Assembly: GCA_030247555.1 (NCBI GenBank)
Contig: JAOTSD010000027.1
Location: 1 to 51,306 of the forward strand
Length of the DNA: 51,306 bases
Reading direction: 5' to 3'
Source of the DNA: Siculibacillus sp.
Lineage (GTDB): Bacteria > Pseudomonadota > Alphaproteobacteria > Rhizobiales > Ancalomicrobiaceae
In this document: positions 17,769 through 26,700 of the stretch, piece by piece
Position numbering within the stretch: the first letter of the stretch is position 1
Layout of the letters: every line of letters begins with the position of its first letter
Made by a program: the position numbers and the translations under genes
Notes under the pieces: model-generated
Database searches by the model: none
The model's input: only the letters and a program-made list of their open reading frames with translations
What the model was told of the DNA's origin: nothing

Positions 17769-17795
17769 CCTTCGTTAACCCTAACGGGGAGTTAA
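17769..17795 (-). promoter_or_regulatory. CtrA-like full and half sites upstream of tadD
   Basis: On the minus strand 17795-17781 reads TTAA-N7-TTAG, one base from the CtrA full site, about 68 bp before the tadD start. The adjacent plus-strand string CCTTCGTTAACCCT (17769-17782) contains a TTAACC half site and the same CCTTCGTTA found before the pilin gene. The mapping to CtrA is inferred from consensus. Confidence 0.4.
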
Positions 17796-17963
17796 GATCG
17801 GGTCGGAGCGGCGACGACGGCGTTCGCGCCGACCTCGAACCCTTCGCTCGCGGGGTTGAACCGATGGGCCGGGCGGATACAGTCGACGGGCGAACCGTCG
17901 CCGCACTCGCCGGCACCGGCGTTCCCTCTCATCGCCCCCCCCCTTCCACCGGGAGACCCGCCT

Positions 17964-19364
17964 TTGGCCCTGCCGCTGCTCACCGCCGATCACCCCGGTC
18001 CGACCCTACCGATCCACCTCGTCACGCCGGAAACGCTCGGCCCGCGGCTCGACGATCTCGGCGCGGTCGCGGCCGCCTTCGCCCGCGCCTCCGGCTTCGA
18101 GGGCAAGGCCGGGTCGCTGCTGGCGCTGCCCGCCGTCGACGGAGGTCTGGCGGGTGCACTCTTCGGCATGGGAGGGGAGAAGGACGCGGCGCGCACGCCG
18201 TTCCTGCCGGGCAAGGCGGCGAGCCTGCTGCCGGCCGGCGACTGGCGTTTCGACGGCGCGCTCGCGGACGAAGGCCTCGCCGCCCTCGCCTTCGCGCTCG
18301 AGAGCTGGCGCTTCCGCCGCTACAAGGCCGCGCCCGAGCGCGTCGTGCGTCTCGTCGTCGGCGCGTCGGTCGACCTCGCCGCGATCGGCCGCACCGCAGA
18401 GGCGGTCCTCCTCGCCCGAGATCTCGTCGAGACGCCGGCCAACGACCTCGGTCCGGCGGAGCTGGCGGCGGCGATCCGTTCGGTCTTCGAGGCGGCGGGC
18501 GGGTCCGTCGCCGAGATCATCGGCGACGATCTCCCGGCGGCGAACTTCCCGCTCGTCCACGCCGTCGGCAAGGGTTCCGACCGGCCGCCGCGGCTGATCG
18601 ACGCCCGGTGGGGCGACCCCGCCCATCCGAAGGTGACGCTGGTCGGCAAGGGCGTGGTCTTCGATTCCGGCGGCCTCGACCTCAAGCCCGACAGCGCCAT
18701 GCTGCTGATGAAGAAGGACATGGGCGGCGCCGCCAACGCCTTGGCGCTCGCCGCCATGGTGATCGGCGCCGGCCTGCCGGTACGCTTGCGGCTGATCGTG
18801 CCGGCGGTCGAGAACGCCGTCTCCGGCCGCGCGTTCCGCCCCGGAGACGTGGTGACCTCGCGCAAGGGCCGGACGGTGGAGATCGGCAACACCGACGCCG
18901 AGGGCCGGCTGGTGCTCGCCGACGGGCTCGCCCTCGCCGACGAGGAAGCGCCGGATCTACTGATCGACCTCGCCACGCTCACCGGCGCGGCCCGCGTCGC
19001 CCTCGGCCCCGACCTGCCGCCCTTCTACACCGACGACGATGGGCTCGCCGCCGAGATCGCGGCGGCCTCGACCCGCGTCTTCGACCCATTGTGGCGCATG
19101 CCGCTGTGGGCGCCCTACCGCGCCATGCTCGACAGCCGCATCGCCGACATGAACAACGTCGCCTCCGGCGGCTTCGCCGGCTCGATCTTGGCGGCGCTGT
19201 TCCTGAAGTCCTTCGTCGAGAGGGCGACGAGCTGGGTCCACGTCGACATCTTCGCCTGGACGCCGAAGGCCGCGCCGGGACGCCCCGAAGGCGGCGAGGC
19301 CCAGGCGATCCGTGCGCTCTTCGAAGTGATCGCGGCGCGTTGGCCGCGCCGCCGAGGCGAGTGA
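17964..19364 (+). CDS. Leucyl aminopeptidase, M17 family
   Basis: A 466-residue M17 metallo-aminopeptidase that removes N-terminal residues from peptides in the cytoplasm. Two-metal ligands by family position are Lys229 and Asp234 (GKGVVFDSGG), Asp252, and Asp311 and Glu313 in the signature NTDAEGRL. The N-terminal domain is the shortened type common in Alphaproteobacteria. I start at a TTG with GGGAGA seven bases upstream, because this gives normal length and the residues from the ATG at 17856 are Pro-rich and unlike the family. The last 11 codons lie inside the first copy of a 35-bp tandem repeat, and the stop lies in the second. Confidence 0.9.
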   Translation: MALPLLTADHPGPTLPIHLVTPETLGPRLDDLGAVAAAFARASGFEGKAGSLLALPAVDGGLAGALFGMGGEKDAARTPFLPGKAASLLPAGDWRFDGALADEGLAALAFALESWRFRRYKAAPERVVRLVVGASVDLAAIGRTAEAVLLARDLVETPANDLGPAELAAAIRSVFEAAGGSVAEIIGDDLPAANFPLVHAVGKGSDRPPRLIDARWGDPAHPKVTLVGKGVVFDSGGLDLKPDSAMLLMKKDMGGAANALALAAMVIGAGLPVRLRLIVPAVENAVSGRAFRPGDVVTSRKGRTVEIGNTDAEGRLVLADGLALADEEAPDLLIDLATLTGAARVALGPDLPPFYTDDDGLAAEIAAASTRVFDPLWRMPLWAPYRAMLDSRIADMNNVASGGFAGSILAALFLKSFVERATSWVHVDIFAWTPKAAPGRPEGGEAQAIRALFEVIAARWPRRRGE

Positions 19365-19449
19365 TCGCGGCGCGTCGGCCGCGCCGCCGAGGCGAGTGAT
19401 CGCGGCGCGTCGGCCGCGCCGCCGAGGCGAGTGATCGCGGCGCGTCGGG
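19326..19449. repeat. 35-bp tandem repeat, three copies plus a partial fourth
   Basis: Copies at 19326-19360, 19361-19395 and 19396-19430 differ at one base in the first; 19431-19449 is a partial copy. Each unit contains GCGGCGCG and CGCGCCGC arms around a five-base loop, so each can form an 8-bp GC hairpin (T in place of C in the first copy is in the loop). The array starts in the end of the aminopeptidase gene and fills the convergent gap to the SorC-type gene. It may act as a bidirectional terminator. Unit length is not a multiple of three. Confidence 0.9.
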
Positions 19450-19467
19450 CTCGCCGTCGGGGCCGGA

Positions 19468-20415
19468 TCAGCGCAGTCGCAGCAGCGCCTCGGCGGTCTC
19501 CGAATCGAGCCCGACGGCGTTGATCCAACCGCCCATCACGGCGGCGCGGACCGCCTGCGCCTTCTCCACGTGCATGGCGACGCCGAGGCGGGTCGAGATC
19601 GAGCGCAGCACCGTCGGCGACACCGACAAGGTGCAATCGTCGAATTCGGTCGGGATGACCTTGCCGTCGGCGCCGTAGAACCAGCCGCAGATGGTGCCGA
19701 CCGCGCCGGAGGCGGCGATCTTGCCGATCCGATCGGTGGGGATCACGCCGTGGCGGAAGACGGTGGCCAGCGGGCTGATCTCGCCGATGCCGACGAGCGC
19801 GATCGAGGCGCGTTTCATCAGTTCAAACACGGTCGAGACGGTCGAGGTCTGGAGCAGATGCGCCGCCGCCTCGGCGCTGTCGACGATCGCCGGCACCGGC
19901 AGTTGCCAGGCGCGAGCGCCGAGGCCGTTGGCCAGCGTCCGGCACACTTCCGAGGAATGGGAGGGGATCTGCGGCGCACCGACGCCACCGATCAGCGACA
20001 CCACGTCGACGTCGGAGGACTTGGCACGGCGCACCGCCGCGGCGACCGCCGCCACCGTGTCGCCGTCGGAGACGCCGACCACCGCGCCCTGCCCGGCCCG
20101 CTCCTCGACGACCCGCGCCACGGCGCGGCCGAGCACGTCGCCGACCGGGGCACCGCCCGCACGCGGCTGCACCACCACGGCGAAGTCGAGCCCGTAGGCG
20201 TGCGAGAGGCGCCGCTCGAGGGCGAAATCGCGTAACCCCGTCGGCGAGATCTGGATCTCGACGAAACCGAGATCCATCGCCGCCTTCAATGCCCGGCTGA
20301 CCGTCGATTCGGAGATGTCGAGCGCCCGTGCGATCTCGTTCTGCGGCATCCGCTGGTCGTAACGCATCTGGGCGATGCGCAGGATGGTCTCGTCGTCTCG
20401 TCGATGGCGCGCCAT
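19468..20415 (-). CDS. SorC/DeoR-type sugar-binding transcriptional regulator
   Basis: A 315-residue regulator. An N-terminal helix-turn-helix (about residues 10-50, MPQNEIARALDISESTVSRALKAA split over two helices) is followed by the SorC effector domain (about 60-315) with VVGVSDGDTV, VVSLIGGVG and ALVGIGEISP, the pattern that binds phosphorylated sugars. No sugar transport or kinase operon is adjacent, so the target and effector are unknown. It converges on the aminopeptidase gene and shares the upstream side with the histidine kinase gene on the same strand, 109 bp downstream of that gene's stop. Confidence 0.88.
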   Translation of the reverse strand: MARHRRDDETILRIAQMRYDQRMPQNEIARALDISESTVSRALKAAMDLGFVEIQISPTGLRDFALERRLSHAYGLDFAVVVQPRAGGAPVGDVLGRAVARVVEERAGQGAVVGVSDGDTVAAVAAAVRRAKSSDVDVVSLIGGVGAPQIPSHSSEVCRTLANGLGARAWQLPVPAIVDSAEAAAHLLQTSTVSTVFELMKRASIALVGIGEISPLATVFRHGVIPTDRIGKIAASGAVGTICGWFYGADGKVIPTEFDDCTLSVSPTVLRSISTRLGVAMHVEKAQAVRAAVMGGWINAVGLDSETAEALLRLR

Positions 20416-20524
20416 GATACCTGCTGAATCTGGTTCTCGACACGTCTCGATAGCACACTGGAGGCGCTTCGTCAGTCGGCCATGAAGTCCGCGGTGTCGC
20501 GGCGCACCACGTGCGAGCGACGCA

Positions 20525-22027
20525 TCACGCGCGGGAGGTGCGCCGTCGATCGAGGCTGGCGATGTCGATCACCCGATCCGGGATGATGACCTCGAAACAG
20601 GCGCCCGGCCCGCGGTCGACCAGTTCGATCGAGCCGCCGTGGGCGCGCACCAGTTCGGCGCAGATGGCGAGGCCGAGACCGGTTCCGCCGCGCCGGAAGC
20701 CGCCCTGGAACGGGCGGAACAGGTTCTCGCGCGCCTTGTCGGGAACGCCGGGGCCGGTGTCGACGACGCGGATCGTCACCACGGCGCCGCTGCGCGCCGC
20801 CCGGACCGCGATGCGGCGCACAAGGGCGGGGTCGGTGTCGGCCTCGAAGGCCTGGGTGGCGTTGCGCACGAGATTGAGCAGGACGCGGAACAACTGGTCG
20901 GGATCGGCGTCGATCTCAAGGTTCGCCGCCACGTCGATCTCGAAGTCGATGTCGCCGTCGAGGCGGCATCCCTCGATCGTCTCGCGACGTCCCAGCATGT
21001 CGCCGACGTCCTCGACCAACCGGCGAAGGGCGATCAGCCGGCGCTCCGGTGGCGCCTCGCCGGTCCGACCATAGTCGAGCACGGCGCGGGAGTAGCCGAT
21101 GGCGCGATCGAGCGTGGCGACGAGTTTCGGCACGAAACGCTGCACGGTGCCGTCGGGGATCGCCGAGAGCCGATCGGTGATGAGTTGCGCCGAGGCGAGC
21201 ATGTTCCGCAGATCGTGGTTGATCTTGGAGACGGCGACGCCGAGGTCGGCGAGGTGCTTCTTCTGGGCCAGGGAACCGGCCAGTTCCTTCTGCAGTTCGG
21301 CGAGCCGCACCTCCGCCGCTCCCATCTCGTCGAGCCGGCCGGAAGGCCGGATGATCCGTGCCGGGTTCTCCGGATCGGCGGCGAATTCGGCCATGGCCCG
21401 GCTCAAGCGGTCGAGCGGCTCGAGGAAGAGACGACGCAGCCCGAGGAAGATCAGCACCGCCGCCACCATCAGCACCGCCGCGGAAGTGGCGAGGAGCCGG
21501 CCGGCGTAGCGCAGCGTCGCGTCGCGGATCGGCGTCTCGGAGAGGACGAGGTCGACGGTGGAGCCGTCGTCGCGCGGCGCGCCGACGAGGCGCAACGTCC
21601 GACCGTCGCCGGCCGCCAGCATGGCCAGCACGTCGGCGATCGGCGAGAACGGCTCGGAGGCACCGAGATCGGCGGTCGCGTCGATGCGGATCGGCTGCTC
21701 GGTCATGGCGACGAGACGGCGGACGTCGCCGGCGCGCACGGCGATGGCGCGAGCGTCGAGTTGGGCGAGCAGCCGGTCCTGCAGGGCTCGGCCGACGTCG
21801 GGCGTGTTCTCCAGAGACAGCGCGACGAGCTCGGCCCGTTGGGTCATCTCCATCAGCCGGGCGAGGCGGAAATGAGCGATGGACGGGACGAAGACGAGGA
21901 TCTCCGCCGCCATCACGAAGAAGGCGGTCAGCACGATCAGCTTGGTCGACAGACGCACCTCGCGCCCCGTCGCCGGGGCGTCGCCGGTGGTCGTCGCGGG
22001 CGGGATGTCCGGCGTCGGCTCGGACAT
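20525..22027 (-). CDS. Membrane sensor histidine kinase, orphan
   Basis: A 500-residue kinase with transmembrane segments near residues 30-50 and 178-200, a periplasmic sensor of about 125 residues between them, a HAMP-like linker, a phosphoacceptor helix with KINHDLRNML (His271), and an HATPase_c domain with NLVRNATQAF (N box), DTGPGVP (G1) and GGTGLGLAI (G2). The H box is of the HDLRN class rather than HELxNP. I start at MSEPTPDIPP; upstream sequence is non-coding in character. No response regulator gene is next to it, so the partner is elsewhere. It is divergent from rpmH. Confidence 0.88.
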   Translation of the reverse strand: MSEPTPDIPPATTTGDAPATGREVRLSTKLIVLTAFFVMAAEILVFVPSIAHFRLARLMEMTQRAELVALSLENTPDVGRALQDRLLAQLDARAIAVRAGDVRRLVAMTEQPIRIDATADLGASEPFSPIADVLAMLAAGDGRTLRLVGAPRDDGSTVDLVLSETPIRDATLRYAGRLLATSAAVLMVAAVLIFLGLRRLFLEPLDRLSRAMAEFAADPENPARIIRPSGRLDEMGAAEVRLAELQKELAGSLAQKKHLADLGVAVSKINHDLRNMLASAQLITDRLSAIPDGTVQRFVPKLVATLDRAIGYSRAVLDYGRTGEAPPERRLIALRRLVEDVGDMLGRRETIEGCRLDGDIDFEIDVAANLEIDADPDQLFRVLLNLVRNATQAFEADTDPALVRRIAVRAARSGAVVTIRVVDTGPGVPDKARENLFRPFQGGFRRGGTGLGLAICAELVRAHGGSIELVDRGPGACFEVIIPDRVIDIASLDRRRTSRA

Positions 22028-22194
22028 GGGGACCTCGTCGATGGGCTTTCGCCGGACGACAGCGCGATCCGGCGAACCACTTACCGTATCACGATCCGCC
22101 GGCGCGCGCCTCAGCTTCGACACGGTTGGGTGAATTCCTCGTCGACGGATCGGCGGGAGGGGTGGATTCCATCCCCTTTCTCCGCCGCGGCGCG

Positions 22195-22224
22195 TTGACA
22201 GGGGCGCCATCCCCCCCCTATAAG
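22195..22224 (+). promoter_or_regulatory. Sigma-70 promoter of the rpmH-rnpA-yidC operon
   Basis: A perfect -35 TTGACA (22195-22200) and a -10 TATAAG (22219-22224, five of six) are separated by 18 bp. This is the best sigma-70 promoter that I see in the window, fitting a ribosomal-protein operon. Transcription would start near 22231, leaving a leader of about 245 nt before rpmH. Confidence 0.75.
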
Positions 22225-22450
22225 CCCCCTCGACCGGGATCCTCGTCCCTTCGGGCCGCGCGGTGGCGTGCGCCCACGTTCACCGTCGGCGCGGCGCCCG
22301 CACCGCGAGTGGACCTCGAGGGTTCCGACGCTTCGCGGCGTCGGGAGAGGATCCCAGAAACCGGTTCGTCACCGCCTCGGGCGGACGACGCCGCAGATCG
22401 TCAGACCGCCCGCCGCGCGCGGGTCGGAACGTAACTCGAGACCGAAGGGG

Positions 22451-22469
22451 GCCGCCCGGTACGGGCGGC
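22451..22469 (+). promoter_or_regulatory. Hairpin next to the rpmH ribosome-binding site
   Basis: GCCGCCCG and CGGGCGGC pair perfectly around GTA, ending nine bases before the rpmH ATG. The short AGGA at 22472-22475 sits between the stem and the start. The hairpin could stabilise the leader or affect ribosome access; function is not shown. Confidence 0.45.
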
Positions 22470-22478
22470 ACAGGACCG

Positions 22479-22613
22479 ATGAAGCGCACCTATCAGCCCT
22501 CCAAGATCGTGCGCAAGCGCCGCCACGGCTTCCGCGCCCGTACCGCCACCGTCGGTGGCCGGCTGGTGCTGGCCCGTCGCCGGGCCCGCGGCCGCAAGCG
22601 CCTGTCGGCCTGA
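22479..22613 (+). CDS. rpmH: Ribosomal protein bL34
   Basis: A 44-residue, highly basic protein beginning [20 protein letters not shown], the invariant start of bL34, and ending in KRLSA. It is a large-subunit ribosomal protein. It is the first gene of the operon with rnpA and yidC, as in most bacteria, and lies downstream of the promoter at 22195. The frame is open far upstream, but homology fixes the start. Confidence 0.97.
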   Translation: MKRTYQPSKIVRKRRHGFRARTATVGGRLVLARRRARGRKRLSA

Positions 22614-22699
22614 GCCCGACACGGTTCCCGACCCCCGCGCCCCGGGGCCGACCCGGCTGGCCGCGGTCGACGGGGAGGCGATCCGAGGTCGAGGCCGAC

Positions 22700-23128
22700 A
22701 TGAAGCGATTGAAGCGACGCGCCGAGTTCCTGGCCGTGGCCCGCGGGGTCCGGTCGGCTCGGCGCGCCTTCGTTCTACAGACGTTGCGTCTGCCCGACGA
22801 GACCGACGAACCGCGCTGCGGCTTCACCGTCTCCAAGAAGGTCGGCAACGCGGTGGTGCGCAACCGGGTACGGCGGCGGCTGAAGGAGGCGATCCGCCTC
22901 GACGCCGACGATCTCGGCCGACCCGGCTTCGACCACGTGGTGATCGGCCGCCGCGAGGCGCTCGCCCAACCCTTCGCCGATCTGCGCGCCGACCTCGCCG
23001 GCGCCTTCCGGCAGGGGCGCAAGGATCGCCGCGGCCGTGAAGCCGCAGCCACGACCGGGGAACCGGTCACCGCATCCGAGACTTCCCACCGCGACGCCCG
23101 CGGCGAAACCCCTGGACGGACCCGATGA
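22700..23128 (+). CDS. rnpA: Ribonuclease P protein component
   Basis: A 142-residue basic protein. The family signature KKVGNAVVRNRVRRRLKEAIR lies at about residues 49-69, split by no insertion, and the substrate-binding cleft residues FVLQTL come before it. It binds the catalytic RNA and helps mature tRNA 5' ends. The C-terminal tail of about 25 residues beyond the core is Arg/Thr/Glu-rich and probably unstructured. The start is the ATG after GAGGCCGAC. Its stop overlaps the yidC start (ATGA). Confidence 0.95.
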   Translation: MKRLKRRAEFLAVARGVRSARRAFVLQTLRLPDETDEPRCGFTVSKKVGNAVVRNRVRRRLKEAIRLDADDLGRPGFDHVVIGRREALAQPFADLRADLAGAFRQGRKDRRGREAAATTGEPVTASETSHRDARGETPGRTR

Positions 23129-24963
23129 TCGAGAATCGGAACTACATCGTCGCGATCGCCCTCTCGATCGCCGTCCTGCTCGGCTGGCAGTATTTCGTCG
23201 CCGGCCCGAGGTTCGAGGCCCAGCGCCAGGCCGCCGAGGTCGCCCAGCAGACGCAGGCTCCGGCGGCGCCGACGCCAGGCGCCGCCACTCCGGCCGCCCC
23301 GGCGCCCGTCGGCCCCGGCGCGGTGCCGACCCCGGCGGGACCGGTCGGCGGTCCGGTCGTCCCGGCCGCGCCGCTCACCCGCGGTCAGGCGCTCGCCGCC
23401 GCCCCGCGCGTCAAGATCGACACCCCGGTCCTCACCGGCTCGATCGATCTCGTCGGCGGCCGGCTCGACGATCTCGGCTTCAAGAAGTACCGCGAGACCG
23501 TCGACCCGAAGAGTCCGGCGATCGAACTCCTGTCGCCGGCCGGCGGCAAGGATCCCTATTTCGCCGACTTCGGTTGGCTCTCCGACGCCGGCTCGCCGGT
23601 CAAGGTGCCGGGTCCGGAGACCCGTTGGACGCAGAAGGGTTCGGGCGACCTCGGCGTCGGCAGCCCGGTGACCCTCACTTGGGACAACGGCGAGGGCTTC
23701 GTCTTCGAGCGCACCGTCACGGTCGACGACCGCTACATGTTCGAGATCACCGACAAGGTGTCGAACTCGGCCGGGCGCGCCACGACGCTCTATCCCTATT
23801 CGGTGCTGACCCGCGAGGGTACGCCGCACACCGCAGGCTATTACGTGCTCCACGAGGGCGCCATCGGCGTCTTCGGCGACGAGGGGCTGAAGGAGATCGG
23901 CTACTCCGACCTCAAGGAGAAGCGCAAGATCGAGCCCAACAAGGTGTCGGGCGCCTGGATCGGCTTCGTCGACAAGTACTGGGCCGCGGCGCTCGTCCCC
24001 GACAAGACCGCCAAGGTGCAGCCGCGCTTCGCGGCGACTCCGGCCTTCGGTGGCCGACCGGACACCTACCAGACCTTCATGCTGGCCGACGGCGTGCCGC
24101 TCGCGGCCGGCGGTTCGGCCTCCACCACCACCCACTTCTTCGCCGGCGCGAAGGAAGTCGCGGTGGTCGACGGCTACGCCGCCAAGCTCGGCATCGAGCG
24201 CTTCGACCGACTGATCGACTGGGGCTGGTTCTACTGGCTGACCAAGCCGCTGTTCTTCCTCATCGACATCCTGAACAAGTGGGTCGGCAACTTCGGCATC
24301 GCCATCCTGATCGTCACCGTGATGATCAAGGCCATCTTCTATCCGCTCGCGAACAAGTCCTACGACTCGATGAGCAAGATGAAGAAGGTGCAGCCCGAGA
24401 TGAAGGAGCTGCAGGAGCGCTACAAGGACGACCGTGCCGCCCAGCAGCAGCACCTGATGGAGCTCTATCGCCGCGAGAAGATCAATCCGCTGGCGGGCTG
24501 CTTGCCGATCCTGATCCAGATCCCGGTGTTCTTCGCGCTCTACAAGGTGCTGTTCGTCACCATCGAGATGCGCCAGGCGCCGTTCTACGGTTGGATCCAC
24601 GATCTCGCGGCGCCGGATCCGACGTCGCTGTTCAATCTGTTCGGACTGTTGCCCTTCACGCCGCCGTCGCTGCTGATGGTCGGCATCTGGCCGCTGATCA
24701 TGGGCGTGACCATGTTCGTCCAGATGAAGCTCAATCCGCCGCCGCCGGATCCGACGCAGAAGATGCTGTTCGACTGGATGCCGGTGATCTTCACCTTCAT
24801 GCTGGCGAACATGCCGGCGGGCCTAGTGATCTATTGGACCTGGAACAACTTCCTGTCGATCTCGCAGCAGTGGTTCATCATGTCCAAGAACGGCGTGAAG
24901 GTGGAACTGTGGGAGAACCTCAAGGCGACCTTCACGCGTTCCTCGCCGCCCGCGGCCCACTGA
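23125..24963 (+). CDS. yidC: Membrane protein insertase YidC
   Basis: A 612-residue inner-membrane protein. An N-terminal transmembrane anchor (about 6-23) is followed by an Ala/Pro-rich linker (45-85), the periplasmic beta-sandwich domain (about 90-365), and the five-helix Oxa1/YidC core (about 380-590) with [20 protein letters not shown] and [19 protein letters not shown] in the cytoplasmic hairpin. The positively charged hydrophilic groove residue should be the Arg/Lys of VMIKAIFYP. It inserts membrane proteins alone or with SecYEG. Overlap with rnpA and a 7-bp gap to engB support one operon. Confidence 0.97.
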   Translation: MIENRNYIVAIALSIAVLLGWQYFVAGPRFEAQRQAAEVAQQTQAPAAPTPGAATPAAPAPVGPGAVPTPAGPVGGPVVPAAPLTRGQALAAAPRVKIDTPVLTGSIDLVGGRLDDLGFKKYRETVDPKSPAIELLSPAGGKDPYFADFGWLSDAGSPVKVPGPETRWTQKGSGDLGVGSPVTLTWDNGEGFVFERTVTVDDRYMFEITDKVSNSAGRATTLYPYSVLTREGTPHTAGYYVLHEGAIGVFGDEGLKEIGYSDLKEKRKIEPNKVSGAWIGFVDKYWAAALVPDKTAKVQPRFAATPAFGGRPDTYQTFMLADGVPLAAGGSASTTTHFFAGAKEVAVVDGYAAKLGIERFDRLIDWGWFYWLTKPLFFLIDILNKWVGNFGIAILIVTVMIKAIFYPLANKSYDSMSKMKKVQPEMKELQERYKDDRAAQQQHLMELYRREKINPLAGCLPILIQIPVFFALYKVLFVTIEMRQAPFYGWIHDLAAPDPTSLFNLFGLLPFTPPSLLMVGIWPLIMGVTMFVQMKLNPPPPDPTQKMLFDWMPVIFTFMLANMPAGLVIYWTWNNFLSISQQWFIMSKNGVKVELWENLKATFTRSSPPAAH

Positions 24964-24970
24964 GGTCGGC

Positions 24971-25699
24971 ATGAGCGCGGTTCCGGGAAACGAGACGGCG
25001 TCGGAGGAGGTGGACGAGAGGGTCCGCCTCCTCTTCGCGCGTCCGTGGGGTTTCGTCCGCAGCATCGCCGACTTCGCCGACCTGCCGCCGATCAGAGGAT
25101 CGGAAGTCGCCTTCGCCGGCCGCTCCAACGTCGGCAAGTCGAGCCTGATCAATGCGGTGTGCGGCCAGAGCGGCCTCGCCCGCACCTCGGACACGCCGGG
25201 CCGCACCCAGCAGCTCAACTGGTTCGTGCCGGCGGTGCTCGACGAGCGCTCGAAGAAGACCGAGCGGCTGACTTCCGGTGCCCCGCGCGAGGCGGAGGAC
25301 GTCGGTCTCGCCCTCGTCGACATGCCCGGCTACGGCTTCGCCCAAGCGCCGAAGACCCAAGTCGACGCCTGGACCCGGCTGGTCTTCGACTATCTGCGCG
25401 GCCGACCCAACCTCCGGCGCGTCTATCTGCTGATCGACGCCCGTCACGGCATCAAGCCGGTCGACGTCGAAGTGCTCGACCTGCTCGACAAGGCGGCGGT
25501 CAGCTATCAGATCGTGCTGACCAAGATCGACAAGATCGCCAAGACCCTCGACGGACAGCCGGTCGCCCGGGTGGTCGCCGAAACGCGAGCCGCCATCCGC
25601 AAGCGCCCCGCCGCCCATCCCGAGGTCCTGACGACCTCGTCGGAGAAGGGCTGGGGTGTCGACCGCCTCCGTGCCGAGATCGCCTTCTTCGCCGTGTGA
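24971..25699 (+). CDS. engB: Ribosome biogenesis GTPase EngB/YihA
   Basis: A 242-residue TrmE-Era-EngA-EngB-Septin type GTPase. It shows G1 GRSNVGKS (50-57), G2 in [14 protein letters not shown]3 DMPGYGFA and G4 TKIDKI. An insertion of about 20 charged residues lies between G2 and G3, as in other alphaproteobacterial members. It assists assembly of the large ribosomal subunit. It follows yidC by seven bases, the usual order. Confidence 0.96.
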   Translation: MSAVPGNETASEEVDERVRLLFARPWGFVRSIADFADLPPIRGSEVAFAGRSNVGKSSLINAVCGQSGLARTSDTPGRTQQLNWFVPAVLDERSKKTERLTSGAPREAEDVGLALVDMPGYGFAQAPKTQVDAWTRLVFDYLRGRPNLRRVYLLIDARHGIKPVDVEVLDLLDKAAVSYQIVLTKIDKIAKTLDGQPVARVVAETRAAIRKRPAAHPEVLTTSSEKGWGVDRLRAEIAFFAV

Positions 25700-25736
25700 T
25701 CCACCCGAACGTCGTCCGTCCGCAGGGAGAGCCGAG

Positions 25737-26639
25737 ATGTCCACCACGCCGAAGCCCGAATCCGAGATGATCGCGGAAGCCGAGATCCTGTCGAAGGCGC
25801 TGCCCTACATGCTGCGCTACGACGACAAGACGGTGGTGGTGAAGTTCGGCGGCCACGCCATGGGCGACGCGGCTCTCGGCCGGGCCTTCGCCGAGGACAT
25901 CACCCTCCTCAAGCTCGCCGGCGTCAATCCGGTGGTGGTCCACGGCGGCGGCCCCCAGATCAACGCCATGCTGGCCAAGCTCGACATCAAGTCGGAGTTC
26001 GCCGCCGGCATGCGCATCACCGACAAGAAGACGGTCGAGATCGTCGAGATGGTGCTGGCCGGATCGATCAACAAGGAGATCGTCCAGACCATCCAGGAGG
26101 CCGGCGGCCGCGCCATCGGACTCACCGGCAAGGACGGCAACATGGTGACGGTGACGCGGCTGAAGCGCACCGTCGTCGACCTCGACAGCAACATCGAGAA
26201 GGTGGTGGACCTCGGTTTCGTCGGCGAGCCCAAGACGGTGCGCACCGAGGTGCTCGAGGTACTGAAGAAGTCGGAGATCATCCCCGTCCTCGCTCCGGTC
26301 TGCCCGGGCGAGGACGGCGAGACCTACAACGTCAACGCCGACACCTTCGCCGGCGCCATCGCCGGGGCTCTGAAGGCGACCCGCGTTCTCTTCCTCACCG
26401 ACGTCCCCGGGGTTCTCGACGCCGACAAGCAGTTGATCAAGGAATTGTCGCGCGCCGAAGCGCAGCGGCTGATCGACACCGGTGTGATCACCGGCGGCAT
26501 GATCCCCAAGGTCGAGACCTGTTTCGAAGCGCTCGATCGCGGCGTCGAGGCCGCCGTCATCCTCAACGGCAAGGTTCCGCACGCCGTGCTGCTCGAGCTC
26601 TTCACCGAGCACGGTGCCGGTACGCTGATCACGCCGTGA
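25737..26639 (+). CDS. argB: N-acetylglutamate kinase
   Basis: A 300-residue amino-acid kinase catalysing the second step of arginine synthesis, the phosphorylation of N-acetylglutamate. It has the phosphate loop VVKFGGHAM at about residues 34-42, the VVHGGGPQI loop for the acetylglutamate, FLTDVPGVL, and the C-terminal [10 protein letters not shown] block. The N-terminal helix [20 protein letters not shown] is typical of the arginine-inhibited hexameric form, so feedback inhibition is likely. AGGGAGAG precedes the ATG. It belongs to the engB-argB-HAD-dapD series found in related genomes. Confidence 0.97.
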   Translation: MSTTPKPESEMIAEAEILSKALPYMLRYDDKTVVVKFGGHAMGDAALGRAFAEDITLLKLAGVNPVVVHGGGPQINAMLAKLDIKSEFAAGMRITDKKTVEIVEMVLAGSINKEIVQTIQEAGGRAIGLTGKDGNMVTVTRLKRTVVDLDSNIEKVVDLGFVGEPKTVRTEVLEVLKKSEIIPVLAPVCPGEDGETYNVNADTFAGAIAGALKATRVLFLTDVPGVLDADKQLIKELSRAEAQRLIDTGVITGGMIPKVETCFEALDRGVEAAVILNGKVPHAVLLELFTEHGAGTLITP

Positions 26640-26700
26640 GGCGCGGATCGAACCACGGCGACGCCCTTTCGCTCGTCCGCTCCGCAGGAGAGACCGCCGC

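Larger units (their letters stand above)
22028..22478. other. Divergent promoter region and long rpmH leader
   Basis: 451 bp with no credible gene between the histidine kinase (minus) and rpmH (plus). It contains one clear promoter (22195-22224) and, downstream, a GC-rich transcribed leader of about 245 nt. The leader ends in a small hairpin next to the rpmH start. I do not recognise RNase P RNA, SRP RNA, tmRNA or a known riboswitch in it. Confidence 0.6.

Noticed and set aside
19326-19449. CRISPR-like array
   Set aside because: The units are directly adjacent with no unique spacers, and no cas genes are near; it is a simple tandem repeat.
22230-22478. RNase P RNA, SRP RNA or a known riboswitch in the rpmH leader
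   Set aside because: I looked for conserved cores such as the GGAAGGAAGC-type SRP loop and the RNase P GAGGAAAGUC block and found none.
22369-24600. 743-codon open frame opposite rpmH, rnpA and yidC
   Set aside because: It lies antisense to three well-identified genes, has low-complexity His/Asp/Arg-rich sequence and no recognisable domain. High GC content produces such frames.
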